Shown here one piece after another: positions 25,231-37,149 of a stretch of DNA of 64,000 nt (the first letter of the stretch is position 1; the number at the start of each line of letters is the position of its first letter). The translations under genes and the position numbers were made by a program. The notes under the pieces are model-generated. The model was not told the origin of the DNA. It saw only the letters and a list, made by a program, of their open reading frames with translations, and made no database searches. Origin of the DNA: Symbiodinium natans (lineage: Eukaryota; Sar; Dinophyceae; Suessiales; Symbiodiniaceae); assembly GCA_905221605.1 (NCBI GenBank), contig CAJNDS010002154.1, forward strand, positions 182,001-246,000, in the 5' to 3' direction.

Positions 25231-27975
25231 TCAATGCAAAGGGTTGTTGCCGATCGCGGAGGCTGCCACGATTGTGCCAATACTGAAGAAAGGCAATGAT
25301 GAACCCTGGTACTTCCTTGGCGCAAGGGTGTAGTGTAGCATTTTGGTCTGGATCAAACTGTGTTCGCAATGCATCGGTGCACGACAAGCCCTTGCGAACC
25401 TTGAGCTTCCCAGTAAGCCAGGGGTCACATCGTTCTTGATTGGATCCTCAAGAAACAATGTGATCGCGAAGTAGACCTGTGGCACGATCAACGCAAGGAG
25501 CCCCAGCGCATAGTTTGTCTCACCTGACCAATGGTGAAAGGAAACTTTCTGTAACAGATGTTTTTGTAACAGATGCGAAACATGTGTGAGGAGTGTCATG
25601 CATCCATGGCAGAACATGCCATAACAATTGCCCGAGTCTCCAATATAGAACAAATACCCGACTATTGTGAGCTGGACCGAGTCTTTGATGATCGGTGCCA
25701 TGTACCTTGGAGCTGCAGAGAAGGGCATGACATGGCATGACAGCGGCAGATCACTCATGTCCGGTGTTGTCGTTGCCAGGCTCTGAGCTGACTTTGGTTC
25801 AGCGCCTGGGTGCTTTGCAGTGTCCACTCCAAAGACGACCGGAGCGGAGGAAAGCCCCAGTTTGGTGTCTCCTCTAACAACTCTCACACACAAAAGAACC
25901 AAACGTCTAGACATTGCAGCGTGCGGCCCCCGGTGTTGGGCTTGCATCCATGTGGTGAGATATGTCGCCTTCCTCCCTTGCCTGCTAAGGTCATCTAAGG
26001 CCTACGGCCTACGGGGCTAGGCGGCCCTACTGGGCAAGTGCACCTTCCACACTCTTGAAGTCGTTGACGATCGCGATCCCCACAGCAGCAATTGAGTACC
26101 ACAGCGTCAGGCCAATGATCTCCGGTGTCACCTCCCGATGCACGGTTGCTTACTGCAGCTTGCATCGAAACTGCACTATGTTGTGCAACCCACAGCTCAA
26201 AACTTCTCAAGACATAGATGCGTAATCTGCCTCACCGAATGTGCACTGTCCGGCCAGCCAGGGCAGAGCTATGTAGCTGGAACCCAGAGCATAGCAGCCG
26301 GAGATCCAGTTTTGCTTGAGCTTCAGCCTGGGAAAGACAGAGACATGTTTCAGGCAGATGCTGAGATGCTGAGATGCTGAGCATGGCATGGAGCCGAGCA
26401 GCGGTGGGGCCGAGTAAATATAGGCCATGAAGACACCTGGGAAAGGAGCAGTTGTAAAGACGGCCCCCCCAGAAAAGTGAAGTTCAATCTCTTGCATCTA
26501 CGTCGTGCATCTCCGTTCAAGGTTCAGAACATGATTTGGGAGGCGAAGTAAAGGACATTAATATTGGCTCCGTCTTCCCAGCAAAGATGCCCACAACCGC
26601 CACGGCAAATACAGTTGGAGGCCAATGCCCTTGCCAGATGTCCTGCGTTGTCCATCGCGGCGAAAGATGCAAAAATGATGCAAAAACGCGTGCTTAGCGA
26701 GCGCCGTGTTCCGAAATGCAATGCTCGTATAACATATAATTACAGTTAGCGCACCAGCTGCTGCGTGAAAAAAAAAAGTTCGGTCCAGCGTGATCGCCAT
26801 TCCCAAGCCCAGCCCACCCAAGACATAGATCTGCTGCCAGACTTCTTCCTGAGTGCCCAACATATGTGTGGGAGAATCTCAAAACCATTGAGTAGCGGTT
26901 TTGAGGGTCCGGCTTCTGTGATGCGGCCGGACGGGATGGGCCGGTAGGGCTCGTTAATGGCATCTAAATCCTTGTCATACCAGTCATTCAGCGTCTGCCT
27001 TGGTCCCAACGGATCCGACAGCTTTCTGCAAATTACACAAAATGACGTGTGCTTGCCCCCATGTCTCTAAGGACATATCTTGGGCAATGCCTCGCTGCAG
27101 TCTGAACTTCCATTACTGCTGCTTTGGGCGCTTTGAGAGCTTAGAGAGCCTAGTACCAGGACCCATTGACTGATGTTCGACAAAGCTGCGTGTAGCCAAC
27201 CAGGACTGGGCCAGAGAGAGTGACGCACAAGAGGAACCTGAGCAGCTTCACAGCCCTGGCACGAGACTGCCAGGAATGCTGCTTTACGACTACACTGCAA
27301 TCCACATCTTGGCAAACTAATCTGCAGTCGTGTGCTTGCAAACCCGCAACTCACATTCTGCATAGCAGGGAGAGATGTGGATGCATATTGGAAAGAGTCT
27401 TTGTCTCGGACCCGTGTTGGGAACGGGCCAGATCGTTTGGTTTGGATGTCGGACAAAGCCCCGATGTGCTGCCGATGCTCACACCGCAAAAACAGCTACT
27501 GCCTCCACCGCAGTGCGAAAGCTCGCAACGCTACCCATTGCTGCCAATGATCTTGGCATATTCCTCTGGGCTTGCTGTGGACCAGTCAAAGTTGCCACTG
27601 GCGCATACACCTGCACTGGTCAAAACTTGCAAGGTAAGCATCCCTATGTCTATCTGCAATGCTTCTCGGTTTCGACTGCAACTTGTGTCGAAAGTTCTGT
27701 CCAGGTATGTTAGCCTGTTAGCGAGTGGAGCGAGAAACAACGACTACAGCACGCTTCCGGCAGCGCTGCCTGCGATGACTCCAAAGATGAGTGGAGGCCA
27801 GGTAACTGGCTTGCAAAGCTGAAGCCGAATCCTGGTATTTCCCATGTGTCAAGACTGTTGCATTTCGAACTGGATAGCACTGGCACCCCATGAATTCATA
27901 GAGAGCGTCTTCCACAGAGGCTCATCTTCTGTTTCGCTGGCACCCTTCATTCCCAAGAGCTGCTGAAGTGATCCT
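25231..27975 (-). CDS. chlG: Chlorophyll synthase (UbiA prenyltransferase), at least 13 exons
   Basis: Attaches the phytyl or geranylgeranyl tail to chlorophyllide in the plastid thylakoid membrane, the last step of chlorophyll synthesis. Exons on the minus strand: about 27910-27975 (LGMKGASETEDEPLWK), about 27738-27831 (IRLQLCKPVTWPPLIFGV), about 27551-27597 (GNFDWSTASPEEYAK), 26917-27025, 26786-26848, 26579-26642, 26403-26436, 26231-26327, 26044-26131, 25814-25871, 25641-25705, 25427-25523, and 25231-25315 with stop TGA. From 26917-27025 onward lengths and phases join in frame. The first UbiA Asp motif is NDWYDKDLDAINEPYRPIPS; the second lies in NDFKSVEGD across the 26044/25871 junction. 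Further ChlG signatures are YIYSAPPLKLKQN and ALPWLAGQ; LIVPQVYF and KYQGSSLPF end the protein. Six introns begin GA, GC or GT unambiguously by homology (GA at 27910, 26917, 26786, 25641, 25427; GC at 26403, 26231, 25814; GT at 26044). The transit peptide exon was not found. Confidence 0.95.
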
Positions 27976-28244
27976 CCAGGGATTTTGGTGCTTTGCTGTC
28001 TGCGCAGCATCAAGGGTCCCATGGTTCCCGTGGCATCAGCAAAGTGATGCTTGCCTGACGTGTTGCAAAGATAGCAAATGTCCTTTCTTCTCCTCGGCTC
28101 TCCTTGTGCTTCTAAACTGTCCTTGGCTCAGGCATGCCTGCCAACCCTTGAATATGATGCTCCCAGATCTGATGTGCCATGCGTACCACGTTTCTTCTTC
28201 TTCTCCTTCTGCTTCTGCTGGGCTTGAGCGACTAGGAAAAGGTG

Positions 28245-28690
28245 ACCCTAGCCCTCGCGCTCTCAGTCTCTCTCTCTCTGTCTCGTCTCTTTCTCTCTGC
28301 TCTCTCTGTCTCTTTCTTTCTTTCTTTGGGGCATGGAGGGGGTCCTCCGCGCTGCAAGCGCCCCGGTCTCGCATTCCTCTGTACTATGCTCACGTCTGCA
28401 GCTCGTTGGCTCTCTGTCTCTCTCTCAGTCTCTCTCAGTCTCTCCCTATCTTCTTCTTCTGCTGGGCATGAGGAGACCCGGGGGCCCCCCCGCGCACCAA
28501 GGCGCGCCCGAGTGCGAGATCCAGGTGAAAAACGTGTTGGGGGCTGCCTCTTTCTGTCTCTCTCTGTCTCTCTGCGTCTCTTTGTGTGTCTCTGTGTGTC
28601 TCTGTGTGTCTCTATGTGTCTCTATGTGTCTCTATGTGTCTCTATGTGTCTCTATGTGTCTCTATGTGTCTCTCTTCCTTCCTTCCTTCC
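28245..28690. repeat. CT-rich tracts and a TCTCTATGTG decamer array
   Basis: CTCT/CTTT runs at 28260-28325 and 28408-28460 are each followed by a GGGCATG-containing GC-rich block (GGGGCATGGAGGGGG and GGGCATGAGGAGACC). From about 28572 to 28670 the decamer TCTCTGTGTG changes into TCTCTATGTG and repeats about nine times. Long open frames across this tract are artefacts of the repeat. Confidence 0.85.
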
Positions 28691-28699
28691 ACAGCACAT

Positions 28700-29328
28700 A
28701 ACCCCCAAGGGGGTCGTCCCAAGGGACGTGCTCCAGCGATCCAGTCGGGATTGGTGACACCATCAGTACAGGTTGGAGTTACATCCTATTAGACTGCCCT
28801 CCACTATACCTGTATGATCATTGCAGGCAAGATGGTGGGAGGACCAAACAACACAAACCAGTACCCTGATCCTAAGCTCCCCGATACCCCCCTTTCCTCT
28901 CCCACTCAACTTGGCTCTTGTAGGAACTCTCCCCGAGGGTTGGCTTCCCGAGTGTTCCTCAGGTATGTTACAGCTGACTTGAGTGTGGGGTCGCCGGTGC
29001 ATTCTTAAGGGTAAAGGTGGTCCACAGCATGCCATACTTCCGGAAAGAGATCCCTCCCCGTTCAGGTCCCTAGCCCTATAGGTACTGGCACGACTCCCCC
29101 TCCCTGTTTAGGTTCTCGGCGACGTTCAGAGTTGTGGAGTCAGCTCAGTGCCGTTCCTCCCCTCAAGTTAGCAGTGCAGGCTAAGGTCTACTTGGGGGAA
29201 CTAGGGTAGATGAGGTGGCGAGGTGGCACTTGTAAAGCTATTGATGCTTTCCCCTTGAAGGAGTGTTATGACTGTACACGCTCCTGTTCCCGGGCCATTC
29301 TTGGGGTAACTATGGACCACAGCTTGCT

Positions 29329-29374
<46 letters not shown>

Positions 29375-30200
29375 TATCTATTCGAAGTACGACCGCAGAT
29401 TAGGACGACAAGTTGAGAATCCTGCCGCCGGGGGTGGGGACTCGCACATTCAGGATTTGCCCTTGAAGTCGTTCGAGTTCCATACGGGTGGTGGACAAAG
29501 CTCGGCTTGACCGATGCGTTTGGGACTTTCGATCTGCCTTTGTTCATCTTTGGCACCTGAAATGACAATACTCTTCTTGGTCCTGAAGCTATTCTTATAT
29601 ATTTTGATATCCATGTGCTGATGAGCCTCGAGCCTGAGCCCTCGCGGCCAGCACGGACAATAGCGCAAAAGGCAGCGCCTCAGTTTCCGGCTGGCTGCCA
29701 AGCCAGGAATGGATGCACGATGATGCCAGTTTACTATGAAAAAGACGATGCATTCATCGCATTCAGCACCTGGTCATCTAGAAGATAGCCCACCAAAGAT
29801 TGTAAAGACTGTCCAGGCAATGTCCATGTCATGCCGTGTCCATGTCATGCCGTGGCTTTACTCCGAGGCACGGCCGATTGGGTGGAGAAGAGGCTTGATG
29901 AGTCTTCGGTACTAGTTGTGGCGGCCCTGACCTCACAGGAATGCATCCTTTACCTCAATGGTCATTGAGGAGAATTGTCGCTGCCGGCCTGGTGTGAGTG
30001 AGCCAAGTCCGAGGGGATCCCACGCCCACCGGGTGCTGCCACGAACCTATCGTATCTGTCGGTTCGATAGGTGTACAAGGGCTGTACTATTCGCTTCTTT
30101 GCGTGTCACATGGCAAAGCTCCGCCAAGCAGCCCCACACCGCCAGCACCCAATGCAGCAGCACATAGCGCCGCGCGGAGTGCTGGCCGCCTTCCAGGATC
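28700..30200. other. Non-coding stretch with (CT)n
   Basis: No exon supported. A perfect (CT)n run lies at about 29333-29366. The segment 28750-29330, bounded by pyrimidine repeats on both sides, is relatively free of low-complexity sequence and could be a decayed mobile element, but I see no terminal repeats. It separates chlorophyll synthase from the 3' end of the glucan synthase gene. Confidence 0.4.
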
Positions 30201-30249
30201 AAGCAAACACGCCTGGGTGGACCACCCCTGCATTCTTCGTACTGTTGCT

Positions 30250-31765
30250 CACGATGCCTCCAGCGTTGGGCTTGCACTGCAGCGTCGGCCATAGCAATGG
30301 CTGCAAAGGGCGGCACCACCCAAGTGGCCACAAGCTCTAAGCTGCATTGGAAGGCCACAGTACAAGCACAACATGTTTAGAATCGTTTTACAGGACAGTC
30401 CGGGAAATCCGTCTCTCGTCAGACTGCAATCGATCCTGCGCCCAGTGCCGAAGCTTGTTGGGCTCTGAACATATGTTGCACCACCGTACTTGAGCTCGTT
30501 CATGGTGTAGAACCCGATAACCTCACCAGGTGCTGAGATGTGCTCCCATGGGGAGCAGAAGCAACTCCAGGCGACCGCACAACTTGTTTGGGCCTTCGCC
30601 TGGAAGATGAACATGACCGGGGATAGCCTGCAGAACATGCGTCAAACGCTCACATATATGTTCACCTGCAAATTCCAGTTCAAACCGTATGGCCGAGGCA
30701 CGTCAGGAGCTGCTTTATGAGGCGTATAACGGAGGTCACCAGACCAGCCTGCAAACACCGTCTGCCACAGACGCATGTCATGGCCATCCACCGATGCAGT
30801 GAAAGCCACAGTGGGGCCCACTTCGTTGGCAGCCTTCCCAGGCCCGTGCCTGCATCCACACCTCGAAGAAAATCGGGGCCATCTGCGCAAGGAGGAAGAC
30901 GATAAGCAAGTTGCCCGAGTAAATATACCTGCTGGCTTCTTTCTTGTCAACCAACAAAACCACAGATGAACGGGGCATGTACTAGCTTTCATTTGCATTG
31001 CTGTACATACGCTTGCAAGCTCACGCGTTGGCGTTCCCCACCCACCAAGCCGCGCAACAGGACGACACCATACGACGACATGCTCCCTGAAAAAAACCAC
31101 GGAAACAGGGCACTGCCATGCTTCCGCCATGATTGACCTGGGCCAGCATCGAACGTATGCACAGGCACATATTGGAAAATAAGCAAACGTATAGGCGGAG
31201 AAGCATTGGTTTGCCCGCAGGATCTTCGGAAGAGGTTCGTCTCAAGCTTTCAACTTCAAGGTTGCGGCCTTTTTCAATGTTTCGGGGTGGTGGGAGGCTC
31301 AGTCAGGACAAGGTGGGGTGGTTTGGGGGGCACAACCCCCTCACCCCCCCCCCCCCCCCCCCCCCCATTTGAAAAACACTTCAGAATAAGCGGGGGGAAG
31401 GCAAGTTGGGGAGGGACATTTGAAAACATGGTGCCTACTGTTACAATGACGCGTTTCGACAAACTTCATATGGGTTTCGAAGCCAGTTCGCATCATGACA
31501 TGAAGATGACCCTTCATGTGGCATTTCCTGGGTGTGGATCATGAAAAAGAGTTTCTGAGCTGTTGTGGCCGTACCCCATGTTGAAAACATTATCTAGTGA
31601 AACACCACCACCACCAGGGGTAGTGACTATGGTGCATGGTGGTCAGGGCTTTATGAAAGGGAGGCATGACACGCAACATTCCGAAACACCGTGCCTTCGC
31701 AGTCCAAACCACGATATGGACCCTGAAGCCCAGGGGGCGCGGGCAAACCTCTAGGCGTACATCTC

Positions 31766-31806
<41 letters not shown>

Positions 31807-33800
31807 TACATATATATATATGTGTGTGTGTGTAGACGCCAGCGACAGCACTGGCAGGTGTTAGACAAGTGGGTATGGCACTGGCCAGTGCATCATGCTG
31901 GGCTAGCCGGCGCTGCAGATTGTCCAGCTGCACTGCACCTGGATTCAGCACTACAGGCATAAATTCATAAGTAACCTCTGTGTATCGGTCCGTGACCTGG
32001 TGCTGGCCCTGTCACTTTTCATTGCTCCAGGCTCCAGGGCTCCCAGCTTGATGGAGAGGTCATGGGAGTCCTTGAGAGGTCCAAGGGTCCGAGGTGGCTG
32101 AGAATTCTTCGGATGTAGGGAAGTGTAGGCGTGTGTAGGGATGTGTAGGGGTGCAGGAGTCCTCGCAGCCATTCAGGAGGATCAGCAGCCAAACCAAGGT
32201 AAGCACAGGCAGACCCCAAGAGACCTGAATCTAACAGAAAGACAGCTTTGCAGAGTTAAGCTGCTGAGCACTTCAGGTCGGCTACGGCTATGCAAGGGGG
32301 GGCTGTGTTTTGGAGCTGAGCTTTCGGCCGCCCACTGAGACAGGTAGTGGCCCATGTGCGCGTAGTAAAACCTGCTGTCGTGCTGTGCGATGCGTTCAAG
32401 GTGTGAAGCTACAAGCTGCGATCGAAGCTGCGAGCGACGCTGTTCGCAAGCTGCTACCAGTAGCGACAGGCCAAGCGGCGACAGGAACTCCGGCAACGGC
32501 AGGAGACTCCCCAGGCGCAACGTCTGTCTTGTGATCCTTAGGAGTTAGGAGTGTCAACCTTTCGCAGATGCCGGGCACCCTTTTGCCATCCAAACTTGGT
32601 TGCTTCCAGTACGGGGGCCACGCAGCTGCTCGCCAGCTCCAGATGAAAGCTTGGAGAAAAAGGCCAGCACCTTGGGGCAGTATACAGCTTGCCATTCTGT
32701 TTACACTGCCAGCATGCAGTGGATTCCAGTCCAGTCCACTCCATGACCAAAGCTTTTACAAGACATGGCTGTTCGGTTCTTTCCCTGAGTTCCTTTCTGC
32801 GAAAGCGCCCTGAGGGAGCCGGCCGCGACATGCCGTCACAACATTCTTTCTGGAAAAACCTCTGCCTCTGCTTTTCACCCTGTGGAACAGGCTCCGCGCT
32901 GTGTTGAAGCCAAGATCTCGACCTGACAAAGACGAGCTCGGCTGGAAGGTACGGACTCGGTTTGAACTCTCCGCATTTCTCCTGCCTTTGGCTAAATGGA
33001 AATATTCGCGATGCTTGATGGTACGGCCTCGGCATGAACGCAATGAGCATTTTTTCAGCTGGCTGTATTGCCGAATCTAGCTCGGACAGCCATTCGCCAG
33101 CTTCCGAGCATGCAAGTTCAGCTACACATGGCGTCATGCCTCATCTTGCTTGCTGTGCCAGCATGGAACATTGTATCAAGATCCGCTGGATGCATGCGCT
33201 GACTCGCTGAGGTCGACGGACCTCCGCCTCGCAGCACGAAATCCATCCCGGCGAAGATGTCCTTGCATCTCACCAACACGGCGTGTTGTTCAGTGATAAC
33301 TTGCAAGGCATTGTTCAGATGCAGTCGGCGTGTAAAAACCTAAAAGCACATTTGATTTCATGGACTGTTTCTGTGGCCGCACTGCAAACAAGAACGGCCA
33401 ACAGCAAACATTGGCAGTAATCCGTCAATCCGTCCTCAGACAGGTTCAGCGTCTTTGTTGCCTTGGAAACACCTCCCTGCTGCATCATGTACTCCTGAAA
33501 GCAGGCGACCACATTCCGCAGCAAAAGCGCTACTCACTCATCAACATCAACAGACCGCTCCACCTTGTTCATGATGTCAGGATGGCCATAGTGCATACGT
33601 GCCTGCGTGTGCGGAGGGGGGGGGGGGGGGGCGCGAGGCTGCGATGCGGCCCAAAACTTTGGGCATCATAACGAATGTGCCCTTTGAGGAATGGGGGAGG
33701 GCTTGCCCAGCACTACCTGGCGAGACACAAGCCTGATACTGGGTTCGTTCCCCGTCACCTTGCGCAAAGAGGAGAATGTTCGCTCTCGAGTCCACTGTAC
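30250..33800 (-). CDS. 1,3-beta-glucan (callose) synthase catalytic subunit, GT48, multi-exon (partial)
   Basis: Polymerises UDP-glucose into 1,3-beta-glucan at a membrane. The core GT48 motifs are split across exons that join in frame: 33540-33602 (ARMHYGHPDIMNKVERSVDV), 33435-33494 (MMQQGGVSKATKTLNLSE), 33228-33261 (DIFAGMDFVLR), 32986-33027 (RTIKHREYFHLAK), about 32860-32922 (GRDLGFNTARSLFHRVK) and 32336-32371 (FYYAHMGHYLS). These correspond to the family's HYGHPD, GG-SKA, LSEDIFAG, RGG-IKH-EY and GKGRDLGF, and FYYAH-G blocks. An upstream exon near 33730-33790 (LLFAQGDGERTQYQA) fits the preceding region. C-terminal membrane segments are likely at 30838-30925 (NLLIVFLLAQMAPIFFEVWM) and 30251-30340 (LVATWVVPPFAAIAMA), with KYGGATY at about 30480-30510. 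Introns are GA-AG (after 33540 and 33435) and GC-AG (after 33228 and 32986). The 5' and 3' ends are not resolved. The HREY context is degenerate (LAK for QCGK). Confidence 0.88.
31344..31366. repeat. Poly-C run inside the glucan synthase region
   Basis: Twenty-three consecutive C residues (poly-G on the coding strand), probably intronic. Confidence 0.9.
31764..31834. repeat. CATATA / TG microsatellite
   Basis: Tandem ACATAT units followed by (TA)n and (TG)n. It lies in a presumed intron of the glucan synthase gene. Confidence 0.9.
33606..33630. repeat. G-run
   Basis: A nearly uninterrupted G run, immediately 5' on the minus strand of the 33540-33602 exon, so it is the C-rich part of the intron just before that exon's acceptor. 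Confidence 0.85.
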
Positions 33801-34330
33801 AAGCCCAGCAGCAGTCAGCATGTTACCAACCGCTGCTAGGTTTTGTGAGAAAGAAACACTCATCCTTTTCACCATGCTGCGCGATACCACAGGCTTTAGA
33901 GCACAACTGGAAACAGTGTGTGACTCGAAAAACTAAATCGTGCAGCATCGAGGCGGTGCTGAGTCATTTCACGATCGCAAAACAGGCTGGGAGGGCAAGC
34001 CTTAGCCCAACCTCCACGATTCTGATCATGCACTGGCCTCTTTGGACCCCTTTGAGAGAGAAAAACAATGCAGGATTTGCTGTCTTGACCATGCAAATTG
34101 CACCATGAAGCAGCAAGTCAGCAAGGCATGTATGCACAGGCTGCTCAGACTTACCGCCCATCTTGCTCAGCTTGACGAAGGCCCCCTTTACCTCTAAAGG
34201 ACGCGGGTTTGCAGAGCATGCAACTCGCTACGCAAGTGCACATTGCTTCGGAGAGTGAACCTGGCTCAATGGTTCAATCATCTCCCATCTGCAACTATGT
34301 GCAGACCGCAACAAGCACTGTAGATGTTCT

Positions 34331-34560
34331 TCATGAAGGATGGGGGCGACAAGACATCAGGGTGCGCGCATCTTCTGAAAAACCGCAACTCCATGTCAGC
34401 AAATCCGACACGCTCCTGCCACTCTTGCCTTCCATGATGTTCCATGCAAGTCTACGTCTCTTTTCGTCCAGGCCTATATTGGCAGCAGCCAAGCGCTCGA
34501 GGCCTGGGTCGTCTGCGGCAACTGGGGTGAAGCCCCGATAGGCCCAGCTGGGTCCCCGGC
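34331..34560 (-). CDS. Probable exon of unknown family (possibly 5' part of glucan synthase gene)
   Basis: Minus-strand reading frame encodes SWAYRGFTPVAADDPGLERL and then AAANIGLDEKRRRLAWNIME with good coding character. Its place directly 5' of the glucan synthase exons makes it a candidate for an upstream exon of that gene, but I recognise no GT48 motif in it. Borders are uncertain. Confidence 0.4.
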
Positions 34561-34839
34561 TCTTCATCTTCTCGAGGACCTCAGGAGGATGGCGTACAAG
34601 AATAGACAAGTGTGCAATCAGAGCTCGAGCCGACAGTGCCGACAGCAGCTGTTGCGAAGGTCTGTGCTTGCCCTGCTTGGCCCCCGTACCGCTCGCCCTC
34701 CGGGGGTGCGCAAAGTGCCTGCCTCCATTCATAGCGTGATGCCGTGTGAGGGACAACCAGGCTTGAAGCATGCCCGGCTCGACTTCCAAGGTCCCGACTT
34801 GCTCATGTAGATGACGCGCTTCTAGGCAGTCCCCCATAG

Positions 34840-36970
34840 CAGTGAAGAGGTCACCTCAGCTTGTCGATACCCTGCGTGGCATCTGGTAGCAAGCAGTATT
34901 GTCGAGCATCCCTGCTTCCTTCTGTTGCATCTGCAAAACCCAGATTCTAGAGAACAGAACCCTACTATTAACATAGACTATCAACTAGCTCTAAACGACG
35001 ACCAAGAAGTCATTCAACTAACGCATTGGCTTCTCGAGCCGGCAAGCAAGCTGCCCGCCGTGTATCTGAGCTTCCCAACCGTACTGCGCCCGTGACCACG
35101 CCAGGCTTCCAAGGAGGTTAGCTCCGGCAGGGCTCACAAGGCTACCTGTCCTGAGCTCTCAAGGTTGGGCCCTACACATGCCTGCAGTACAGCGTACAGT
35201 ACAACTCACTCTAGTGCAGCTTCCCTGCACGAAGAAGTCTTGGGCCCCTGCTGCTCACGAATCGCCTGGGCATGGCTAGTGTCTTGTGACACAATCACTG
35301 TATATCACTGTATACTTGCAATTGGAGACGGCTTACCTAACCGTGTCGTGGCGATGCATGCGCTGCCAGCCTTCGAGTCCAACAACGCCTCGACCGAGGA
35401 TTTGGCATCCTGGCCATCTACGTAGCACCGGCAAATGCTACGGGAAAGAATCGCTCAGAGCATCACGCGTTCACACGTAAGCCCCCGACACCAAGTGCCA
35501 AGAGAGCTACACCCTGATTTCGGCGAAGGACGGCGCCAGCCTCGGCACATGTGAAGGCAAACGGCTTGTGCTAACACCCGCGGTGCTTGTCATGCTATAC
35601 TACTATGCTCCATCCCGGCAGCAGCAATCTCCACAGTGCAGCGGTTACAGCAAACAAGGTTCACCCTACGTTCACCTCGATGCTCTTAGACAAGAGAAAC
35701 GGCGACAATCGGCGCCACATGCTACAGAAATGACGTGTGTGACTTGTCTGCGCGGATGCTTAGATGCCTTCAGCTTGAATGTTGCAGGGAGGTTCGACAA
35801 CAGATGCCAGTGAGTAGTGAAGGCAGCACCGGCAGCGTGCGGATGCGTGCGGATTCGTTCTAACAAAACTTGTGGATTCATTCTAATCGAAGACACCGAC
35901 TCATTTCACCAGAAAACGCGCGTTCCTGCTACCCAACACGCGGATTCATGCTACCCGTGCACATCTGCACATCCTATGAACTTTGTTGCATCTCAAACCG
36001 GGAGTGAAAAGGGGGAGCGTGAATCGACCGCGGTAGCGTGAAGCGGGCATCTATCCAGCTCAGCGCTGGCACGCTGACTGCTGAACTTGCGGCCTGTCCG
36101 TGCCATGATGGTGAAAGCGACGTGTTCCGCTATACAGTGGGAGCTGCGTCTATGTCGGCAATGTGGAAACGGAGCTTGCCAAACAGCTGCGAGAATCGAG
36201 GTTCGGCCTTGTGTGCTATTGTGTGCTGGTTGTGCGCTGGTGACCGCTAGTGGGACAGCGGTTGTGCCATGGAATACGCTGGTCGTTGCCATTAGGTGGG
36301 AGTCAAGAACCGGGGACAATCAAAACAAACCTCTGAGTGTGCTGCGGGTGTGGCTAGTGTCTTGGTTTTTCGACGGATCACCAAGGCGTGGTTGTATGCA
36401 CCTGCGGCGAAGTGAGCTGACTTGAACATGCGCAACATATTGCAACCAACTACGGAACTGAATAGACGAAGCAGCTGCGAAGGACAGGCATTTCTGAATC
36501 TGAGCAATCGGCTCAGTGCGCCCGCCTGATGCAGGGTTTCGAACCTAAAGTGCCACTCAGTGCTCACCCCTGCACATGCCTGGTCATCGCAGTTGCCGCG
36601 CGCAACCCCGATGGCAGACAGCAGGCTGGCCTGGTTGTGACCCAAGCTGAATATCTGTTTGAGTCGGATTCTCTCGGTATCTGAGATACCGACACCACAT
36701 GGAGTATTCTCCAGTGGCTCTGGAAAAGCCTCCGCGGAGTGAGCGAGTGACCATTTTTGGCATGTAAGGCCCTCTTCGAAAGGTGCCAAAGGACGTACCT
36801 CCTCATCCCCGTGACATTCGTAGGAGCAGGCCTCAAACAGGCTTCGGAGATGAAGCTTTTCTGAAAATAGCCAAGGAAAGCAGATGTAGTGAACCTGACA
36901 TTACATCCGCCGGGGCTCCAGGCCCAAGACGTTCCTCCTTTCCCCATTCCCTGAAACCACCCATACTCCG
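34840..36970. other. No supported gene
   Basis: A few short open stretches exist on both strands. The most coding-like is minus 36600-36700 (TERIRLKQIFSLGHNQASLL), but no family, splice pair or repeat supports a call. Short direct duplications such as GTGCGGATGCGTGCGGATTC near 35837 are visible. Confidence 0.35.
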
Positions 36971-36977
36971 GACTGCC

Positions 36978-37146
36978 TATGTGGACCTCCCCCATGGACG
37001 ACCTCTATGGCCCATAAAAGTGGAGGGGTCTGTCGGTCCAGACCTAGCCCGCCATAAGAGGTTTCCAAACCTCTCCGGTCTAGTCTCGAGGGCCGATGGA
37101 GCCTGTAGAGTCATGATGGTCCACAGCCCATGATGGAGGTCCATAT
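36978..37146. mobile_element. Candidate foldback/MITE-like element
   Basis: The left end TATGTGGACCTCCCCCATGG and the right end CATGATGGAGGTCCATATT are imperfect inverted repeats about 170 bp apart. Inside, AGAGGTTT and AAACCTCT form a second perfect stem with a 2-base loop (37057-37074). No coding capacity. Target-site duplications could not be decided by eye. Confidence 0.45.
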
Positions 37147-37149
37147 TGG

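Noticed and set aside
28242..28757. 171-codon frame rich in Ser/Leu/Val/Cys
   Set aside because: Encoded by CT tracts and the TCTCTATGTG array.
32538..33137. Single 199-codon minus-strand protein
   Set aside because: The real coding signal in this interval is in other frames (glucan synthase exons at 32986-33027 and about 32860-32922); this frame is a shadow.
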